A stretch of 64,000 bases of DNA from contig SAJS01000006.1 of assembly GCA_004017535.1 (NCBI GenBank), positions 186,001 to 250,000 on the forward strand, given 5' to 3'. This document shows, in pieces, positions 59,167 through 64,000 of the stretch. The notes beneath the pieces were generated by a model. It saw only the letters and a program-made list of their open reading frames with translations. It did no database searches and had not been told where the DNA came from. This stretch comes from Mesorhizobium sp. Its GTDB lineage: Bacteria > Pseudomonadota > Alphaproteobacteria > Rhizobiales > Rhizobiaceae. The first letter of the stretch is position 1. The number at the start of each line of letters is the position of its first letter. The translations under genes were made by a program, and so were the position numbers.

Positions 59167-59168
59167 GG

Positions 59169-60260
59169 TCAGGATGCCTTGAGGCTGGAGCTCGCGTCGT
59201 CGCCGTTCGACGCGTCGCGTCGCTCGCCACCGATCGTGTCGGCCGCTTTGTCGCGGATGGCACGCGAAAGGGTCTCGGCCTTCCACGCGCGCACCTTGTC
59301 CAGCGCCGCCTCGCGGTGCAGCAGCCGGTAGCGGTCGAGGAACAGCCGGATCGCCTGCGGATGCGGGAACTCGCCGGGATGGACCGCGACGGCGATCAGG
59401 AAGGCCCTGTCCTCGCTGAGGTCGAGGGCGCGCAGCGCCGCAAGCAATGCGGCATAGCCCGACTGCCCGGTCACCGAGCGAGCCGTCGCGAAGTCGATCT
59501 CCAGCGCATCGGCAAGCGCGGTCTGGAAGAAGGCCGCGTTGCCGGTCAGCGCCGTCTCGCGCAGCCTCACATAGGCCGGCTGGCCGAGGAAGGTATTGAC
59601 GTCGGCGGCGTCGCCGGCCGGGCGCATCATCGACCGCAGGCGGCGCCGAGCGTTCTCAGCCGCTTCGCCGGACACGGGACGGTCGGTGTCCGCCTTGGCC
59701 ACCGGCTCCGGTTTCGGCGTGAGCCTCGTGACCGTTTCCGGCGGCCGCGTCTTGACCAGCGTCGGTCTTTCCAGCGCGCGGATCAGGGCGGCGATCGTCG
59801 GGTTGAGCTCCTTGCGGCGCGCAATGGCGCGCGCATGCGGCAGCCCGTGCCGGCCGATCAGCGCGATGAGGTCGATGTCGCTCAGCGCGTTGGAGCGGGT
59901 GAGCAGGGGTGCCGCGATCTCGACCGGCTCATCGGCCAGCCGCCGCACCAATGCGGTCGGCGCGTATTCGCATTCGGAAAGGGCCGCGGCGACATAGCGA
60001 CGCGACTCGACCGAGACCTCGTCGAACAGCGGCAGCGTCAGGTCCTCGAGCTGGGCGATCTCGCGTCGCGAGGGACGCGTCAGCGAGCAGAAGGCCGACA
60101 CCGCGGCGCGGAACAGCCTTTCGGCCTTTCCCGCTTCGGTCCGGATAGCGATTTGCCTGAAATCCGAAGATGACACGGAGGATACGCCCGACACTCGACA
60201 CACGCCTGAACCCGCGCAATCCGGCCGGGCCGGGTTCGCAACTCCAGGAAAAACAAACAT
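59169..60260 (-). CDS. DUF2336 domain protein
   Basis: This protein has about 363 residues from ATG 60260 and is soluble, helical and Arg/Ala-rich. It contains LTLPLFDEVSVESRRYVAAALSECEYAPTALVRRLADEP (seen at about residues 70-108) and ALLTRSNALSDIDLIALIGR-type text (PLLTRSNALSDIDLIALIGR). These are HEAT-like helical repeats of DUF2336, a family of unknown function in Rhizobiales. A Pro-rich linker (PPETVTRLTPKPEPVAKAD) separates two helical halves. GTG codons at 60194 or 60176 are plausible alternative starts, because the first 25 residues look unlike the family. Confidence 0.8.
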   Translation of the reverse strand: MFVFPGVANPARPDCAGSGVCRVSGVSSVSSSDFRQIAIRTEAGKAERLFRAAVSAFCSLTRPSRREIAQLEDLTLPLFDEVSVESRRYVAAALSECEYAPTALVRRLADEPVEIAAPLLTRSNALSDIDLIALIGRHGLPHARAIARRKELNPTIAALIRALERPTLVKTRPPETVTRLTPKPEPVAKADTDRPVSGEAAENARRRLRSMMRPAGDAADVNTFLGQPAYVRLRETALTGNAAFFQTALADALEIDFATARSVTGQSGYAALLAALRALDLSEDRAFLIAVAVHPGEFPHPQAIRLFLDRYRLLHREAALDKVRAWKAETLSRAIRDKAADTIGGERRDASNGDDASSSLKAS

Positions 60261-60368
60261 CAAATTAGCCGCGATCCGTTAGCGCTCCGTTAACCCTCTA
60301 CGCCCCTTAATCAACTTTGGAGGCGTTGCGTTGTTGCTCCGGTCAAACCGAGAGGGAATGCGCGAACC

Positions 60369-60563
60369 ATGGGCATGGTCCTGTCTTTTGTGCCGCGAAC
60401 GGCACCTGTAAATCGAGCAAGTCACGAAACCGCTACGGCGGCGGCGGTCATCATTTTCCCCGGTGTTCGCTATGAGTTGCACCCGCAGGCCGATGCGGCC
60501 CAGCCCGGCGACAGCGGCTCCGACAGGCCAGGCTCCCCGCCGCCCGCCAAGCCGCATCACTGA
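60369..60563 (+). CDS. Small hypothetical protein
   Basis: This 64-residue protein (MGMVLSFVPRTAPVNRASHE, then AAVIIFPGVRYE) has a Pro/Gly-rich tail. The VLSFVPR and VIIFPGVRYE pieces look like a short Rhizobiales protein I recall seeing repeatedly, which is why I keep it. The start could be Met1 or Met3. It has no membrane segment and no known domain. It is convergent with the DUF1254-like gene, 15 bases apart. Confidence 0.55.
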   Translation: MGMVLSFVPRTAPVNRASHETATAAAVIIFPGVRYELHPQADAAQPGDSGSDRPGSPPPAKPHH

Positions 60564-60578
60564 ACGGTCTCGCCTTTC

Positions 60579-61127
60579 TCAGTCGTCCTGCAATTCGCAG
60601 CTGCTCTGCTCGAGGAAGCGCGACACGATCGGCTTCCAGCTCTCGTCCGGCACGAAGGCACGGACGACGAAGATCCCTTCCTCGATCGGCGCCTCGACAA
60701 AGATCGCGCCTTGCAGATCCTCCGGAAGGTCGCGCCGCACATCGATCATTTGCGCCGGCGTCAGCACCACCGTATCGAGCTTCTCGCCATTGGCGTTGTG
60801 GTCGTTGAAGGAATAGATGTTGTGGCCGCCGCGGTCGTATACCGAGGCCGACCAGAACGGCACATCGCCGGGCGCCTTGATCCGCACCAGGCCGTCGGCA
60901 AGGTTGAAGCGGCAGGCGGCGGCATAAAACAGCGGATCGACCGATTTCACCACCGGCGCGCCGCCGGCTTCGGCATCAAGCCGCGTCATCTTGTAGAGGT
61001 CGGATGCCATCGCCAGCCGCGACCAGGCATCGCGCTCGGAAAATTCCGGCACCAGGAACAGCACAACAATATGCACGATGCCGGCGCCGAGCAGGCCGAG
61101 GATGAGGGCATGCAGCAGCCTACGCAT
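60579..61127 (-). CDS. DUF1254-like membrane-anchored protein
   Basis: This 182-residue protein has an N-terminal membrane anchor (LLHALILGLLGAGIVHIVVLFLV). Its periplasmic domain contains DPLFYAAACRFNLADGLVRI and DVPFWSASVYDRGGHNIYSFNDH, text typical of the DUF1254 half of DUF1254/DUF1214 proteins. Its start overlaps the end of the DUF1214 gene by 8 bases. In many bacteria both domains occur in one protein; here they are two co-translated membrane proteins. Function is unknown. Confidence 0.8.
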   Translation of the reverse strand: MRRLLHALILGLLGAGIVHIVVLFLVPEFSERDAWSRLAMASDLYKMTRLDAEAGGAPVVKSVDPLFYAAACRFNLADGLVRIKAPGDVPFWSASVYDRGGHNIYSFNDHNANGEKLDTVVLTPAQMIDVRRDLPEDLQGAIFVEAPIEEGIFVVRAFVPDESWKPIVSRFLEQSSCELQDD

Positions 61128-61704
61128 TGCAGCCCGCCTTCAGGATGCGCGGCAGCGTCACATCGGCGAGGCCGGTGCTCGAGGCGATCGGCGTGTCGTA
61201 GAAGGTCAGCACGAAATACATCTTGCCGGATCCGCCGGTGAGCAACCAGTTGCCGGGGGCAGGGCGATTGCCGACCGAAATGACGACGGAATTGTCGGGC
61301 CGGCGCAGCACTTCGTAGGACTGCAGCGCCGCCTGCCTCGGCTTGCCGGTGTCGATTACGCCAAGCGACTGGTCTGCGGCATAGAGCGTCCAGAAGCGGG
61401 CGGTCGGATAGCCGCCTTCGATCGTGTAGGTGCATTCGCGTTTCAGCGGCTCGCCTGCATCGTCGCGCTCGGCGACGAAGGCCAGCCCCTCGGCCCGGCC
61501 GAGCGCCAGCACGCCCTCACGCGCCACGCGCGCCTTGGAATAGGGATCTGCGGCTAAAGTCCCGACTTCGGGGAAGGCCGTCCATTGGCCGATGCGGATC
61601 GCTCCGACGCCGTCCTGAGCGTTGAGCGCATACCAGACGCTGTAGCCGCCAAGCCCGATGGCCATGACAAGCGAAAGCAGCGTCAGGATGGCGTTCTTGA
61701 ACAT
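61120..61704 (-). CDS. DUF1214 domain membrane-anchored protein
   Basis: This 194-residue protein has an N-terminal anchor (AILTLLSLVMAIGLGGYSVWY) followed by a DUF1214 domain: YTIEGGYPTARFWTLYAADQ and ending NWLLTGGSGKMYFVLTFYDT. ATG 61704 is chosen because it starts directly before the membrane segment; the longer frame to 61761 adds an unlikely leader. It is translationally coupled to the DUF1254-like gene downstream. The pair probably forms a periplasmic complex (inference). Confidence 0.85.
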   Translation of the reverse strand: MFKNAILTLLSLVMAIGLGGYSVWYALNAQDGVGAIRIGQWTAFPEVGTLAADPYSKARVAREGVLALGRAEGLAFVAERDDAGEPLKRECTYTIEGGYPTARFWTLYAADQSLGVIDTGKPRQAALQSYEVLRRPDNSVVISVGNRPAPGNWLLTGGSGKMYFVLTFYDTPIASSTGLADVTLPRILKAGCNA

Positions 61705-61784
61705 GAGAGCCGCAAACAGAGGAGGTTGCCCGGGATATCGCGGCGCGGGGTGCCGTGGCAAGCCAGCTTCGCAAGAGGGCCGCC

Positions 61785-63941
61785 TTAAAGCGCCGAAAGC
61801 GTCTCCGGCAGCGCGGGCGCATCGAGCACGGGCGCGGCCTGGAACGCCTTGGTCATGTCCCTCAGCGTCTGGGTGGTGCGGCTGGAAAGCACTGGCGGCC
61901 GTTCGGCCTCGGCTTGCGCCGCCGTGGCGTCGGCTTCCTTCTTCGCCGCTTCCTCCGCCTTGGCCGCGACCTCCGGGTCGACGAACGGGTGGTCGAGACC
62001 GGGGATAGGCTTCAGGTCGATGTTCTGGTGCGCATAGACCATCAGGCGCTGCCAGACCATCGCCGGCAGCGAGCCGCCGGTCATCTTGTTGGTTGCGGTG
62101 AAATCGTCATTGCCCAGCCAGACGGCCGCCGTGTAATTGCCGGTGAAGCCGACGAACCAGGCGTCGCGGTAGGATTGCGTGGTGCCGGTCTTGCCGGCGA
62201 CGACGATGTTGGGGAGCTGGGCGCGCCGCGCCGTGCCGATGACCGGCACCGCCGCCAGCATGGTGTTCATGTATTTCAGCGCCTTTTCCGACAGCACACG
62301 GTGTGGCGGCGGCGCGTCCTTGGCCCAGTCGTAAACCACCTCGCCGGTGCGGGTGACGAGCTGGGTGATGCCGTGGCGCGAGCCGACGAAACCGTTCTGG
62401 GCAAAGACGCTGTAGCCGGTCGCCTGGTCCATTACCGTCATGCCGGATGTGCCGAGCACCATGGTCTTGTGTGCCTCGAGCGGCGATTCGACACCCATCG
62501 ATTCGGCCATCGCCTTGATCGGACCGATGCCGAGGTAATCCTTGGCGAGCCGCACCGGCACCGTGTTGATCGACTTGGCGATTGCCGTGAGCAGCGTGAC
62601 ATTGCCGGCCGATCCGCCGCTGTAATTGTGCGGCGACCAGTTGCCCCAGCTGATGGCGCCGCCCGAAACCACAGAGTCCGGTGTGAAGCCATGCTCCATC
62701 GCGGTGGCATAGACATAGGGCTTGAAGGATGAACCCGTTTGGCGCAACGCCTTGGTGGCGCGGTTGAACTGGCTGGCGCCATAGTCGCGGCCGCCGACGA
62801 TGGCGCGCACCGCGCCATTGGTCTCGATCACCACCACCGCGCCTTCGGTGACGTTGTATTCCTTGCCGAATTGCCTGAGGTGGAACTCGACCGACTCCTC
62901 GGCCGCCTTCTGGATGTTGGCGTCGAAGGTTGTGTGGGCGACCAGCGAATGCTGGCCGGGCTTGGCGATCTTCTTGACCTCGTCGAAGGCCCAATCGAGG
63001 AAGTAGTCCGGGCTCTTCTGCTCGCCGCGGTCGACCACGTCGGCCGGATGCAGTCTTGCCTGCAGCACCTGGCCCTCGGTCATGAAGCCGGAATCGACAA
63101 GGTTGGACAGCACCACATTGGCGCGCGCGCGCGCCGCCGGCAGGTTGATGTGTGGGGCGTATTTGGTCGGCGCCTTGAACAGGCCGGCCAGCATTGCCGC
63201 CTCGGCAAGGCTCAGATCCTTGACGCTCTTGCCGAAATAGAAATCCGCCGCCGCCTCGATGCCGAAGGTGCCGCCGCCCATATAGGCGCGGTCGAGATAG
63301 AGCTGCAGGATTTCTTTCTTGGAGAGGTTCGCTTCCAGCCACAGCGACAGGAAGGCTTCCTTGATCTTGCGCTCGAGGGTGCGCTCGTTGGACAGGAACA
63401 GGTTCTTGGCGAGCTGCTGCGTGATGCTCGATCCGCCCTGGACCACCGAATTGGCGCGCATATTCTCGAAGAGCGCGCGGGACAGGCCCAGCACATCGAT
63501 GCCGTAATGGTCGAAGAAGCGCCGGTCCTCCGTCGCCAGCACCGCCTTGATGACGATGTCCGGCATCTCGTCGACCGGCACGGAATCGCGCTGGATGATG
63601 CCGCGCTGGCCGATTTCGTTGCCGTAGCGGTCAAGGAAGGTGACGGCGAAGTCGCCCTGGTTGCGCCAGTCGCCGGTGGTGATGTCGAAGGCGGGCATGG
63701 CGAGGGCGAGCAGCACCACGAAACCGCCGGCGCCCATGGTGAAGCCCTCGCTCAGCACCTCGATGATGGCGCGGCGCCAGCCGTGCACACGGAAGCGGCG
63801 GGAAAAGATGGTCGCCGCTTCCCAGAATTCGCGCGCCTTGAAACCGATCTCGTAGAGCGAGGTATCAAGCCACGCATCCACGGCGAGCAGCGCCGAAGCG
63901 ATCCGGCCTCTTCTCCTGCGTGGTTTAGAGGGATTGTCCAT
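61785..63941 (-). CDS. Class A penicillin-binding protein (PBP1A family)
   Basis: This 718-residue bifunctional peptidoglycan synthase has a basic cytoplasmic N-terminus, one membrane segment (TMGAGGFVVLLALAMPAF) and a GT51 domain. The GT51 domain carries the catalytic Glu in EDRRFFDHYGID and QGGSSITQQLAKNLFL. The transpeptidase has SxxK at Ser404-Lys407 (TGSSFKPY), SxN as SIN and KTGT in AGKTGTTQSY. The C-terminus is Ala/Glu-rich. The length is at the short end for PBP1A because the OB-type insert is lacking. ATG 63941 (MDNPSKPRRRRG) is preferred over 63962. Confidence 0.94.
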   Translation of the reverse strand: MDNPSKPRRRRGRIASALLAVDAWLDTSLYEIGFKAREFWEAATIFSRRFRVHGWRRAIIEVLSEGFTMGAGGFVVLLALAMPAFDITTGDWRNQGDFAVTFLDRYGNEIGQRGIIQRDSVPVDEMPDIVIKAVLATEDRRFFDHYGIDVLGLSRALFENMRANSVVQGGSSITQQLAKNLFLSNERTLERKIKEAFLSLWLEANLSKKEILQLYLDRAYMGGGTFGIEAAADFYFGKSVKDLSLAEAAMLAGLFKAPTKYAPHINLPAARARANVVLSNLVDSGFMTEGQVLQARLHPADVVDRGEQKSPDYFLDWAFDEVKKIAKPGQHSLVAHTTFDANIQKAAEESVEFHLRQFGKEYNVTEGAVVVIETNGAVRAIVGGRDYGASQFNRATKALRQTGSSFKPYVYATAMEHGFTPDSVVSGGAISWGNWSPHNYSGGSAGNVTLLTAIAKSINTVPVRLAKDYLGIGPIKAMAESMGVESPLEAHKTMVLGTSGMTVMDQATGYSVFAQNGFVGSRHGITQLVTRTGEVVYDWAKDAPPPHRVLSEKALKYMNTMLAAVPVIGTARRAQLPNIVVAGKTGTTQSYRDAWFVGFTGNYTAAVWLGNDDFTATNKMTGGSLPAMVWQRLMVYAHQNIDLKPIPGLDHPFVDPEVAAKAEEAAKKEADATAAQAEAERPPVLSSRTTQTLRDMTKAFQAAPVLDAPALPETLSAL

Positions 63942-64000
63942 TCCAGAATTCCACCCCGGCACGTCCGCCCGAAACAGCCGTGGCAGTTCCGGGGCGCCCT

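Overview
The window reads as a stretch of core chromosome from a high-GC alphaproteobacterium of the order Rhizobiales, most likely Mesorhizobium or a close relative (Phyllobacteriaceae). The basis is the gene content: a rhizobial glycogen operon (glgP-glgB-glgC-glgA-pgm-glgX), a betI-betC-betA-betB choline sulfate/choline operon, a Ros/MucR zinc-finger regulator, a DivJ/PleC-type cell-cycle kinase, and several families of short palindromic intergenic repeats of the kind scattered through rhizobial genomes. Genus assignment is inference. I see no insertion sequence, prophage, CRISPR array or rRNA operon.

Layout. 1-13.3 kb: glycogen synthesis and breakdown operon on the plus strand, ending with an extra GH13 alpha-glucosidase. 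13.3-15.5 kb: a convergent TadE/TadG-like pair. 15.8-21.3 kb: an oligopeptide ABC importer (oppA, oppB, oppC, fused oppD-oppF ATPase). 21.3-22.6 kb: a small lipoprotein, a ParD antitoxin followed by a frameshifted parE relic, and tRNA-Pro(CGG). 22.8-25.1 kb: a fusion of mannose-1-phosphate guanylyltransferase with an AGE-type isomerase. 25.1-32.2 kb: a DUF1275 membrane protein and the minus-strand operon betI-betC-(threonine dehydratase-like)-betA-betB, with a likely BetI operator upstream of betI. 32.3-35.5 kb: thiolase, R. etli-type L-asparaginase, methyltransferase. 35.5-38.1 kb: a Tat-exported beta-helix protein, a Gre-like factor, and a Doc toxin with an AbrB-type antitoxin. 38.1-41.7 kb: two-subunit methylmalonyl-CoA mutase. 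41.9-50.1 kb: HerA/DUF853 ATPase, PaiB-like protein, Tat L,D-transpeptidase, haloacid dehalogenase, branched-chain aminotransferase, Fe-superoxide dismutase, cytochrome c', diheme cytochrome c, SET-domain protein. 50.2-54.7 kb: oligopeptidase B, a small secreted SH3-like protein, MucR, SufE, DUF5330 protein. 54.7-58.1 kb: DivJ/PleC-like kinase, peptidoglycan-binding protein, DUF1491 protein. 58.2-64 kb: frameshifted carboxymuconolactone decarboxylase with its MerR regulator, DUF2336 protein, a DUF1254/DUF1214 pair, and a class A penicillin-binding protein.

How the genes work together. The first block runs the glucose-1-phosphate/ADP-glucose/glycogen cycle, and Pgm links it to glucose-6-phosphate. 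The bet block turns choline-O-sulfate into choline and then glycine betaine for osmoprotection or carbon. Methylmalonyl-CoA mutase feeds propionyl-derived carbon into succinyl-CoA. The kinase, peptidoglycan-binding protein, L,D-transpeptidase and PBP belong to cell-cycle and envelope functions.

I did not find a clearly undescribed large system. The most interesting signals are small. A two-hairpin intergenic repeat has copies that keep pairing while the stem sequence changes. One hairpin can mask the asparaginase ribosome-binding site and a repeat arm supplies that of glgX. The Doc/AbrB promoter carries operator-like direct repeats. An extra dehydratase sits inside the bet operon. Two genes (parE, CMD) carry frameshifts.
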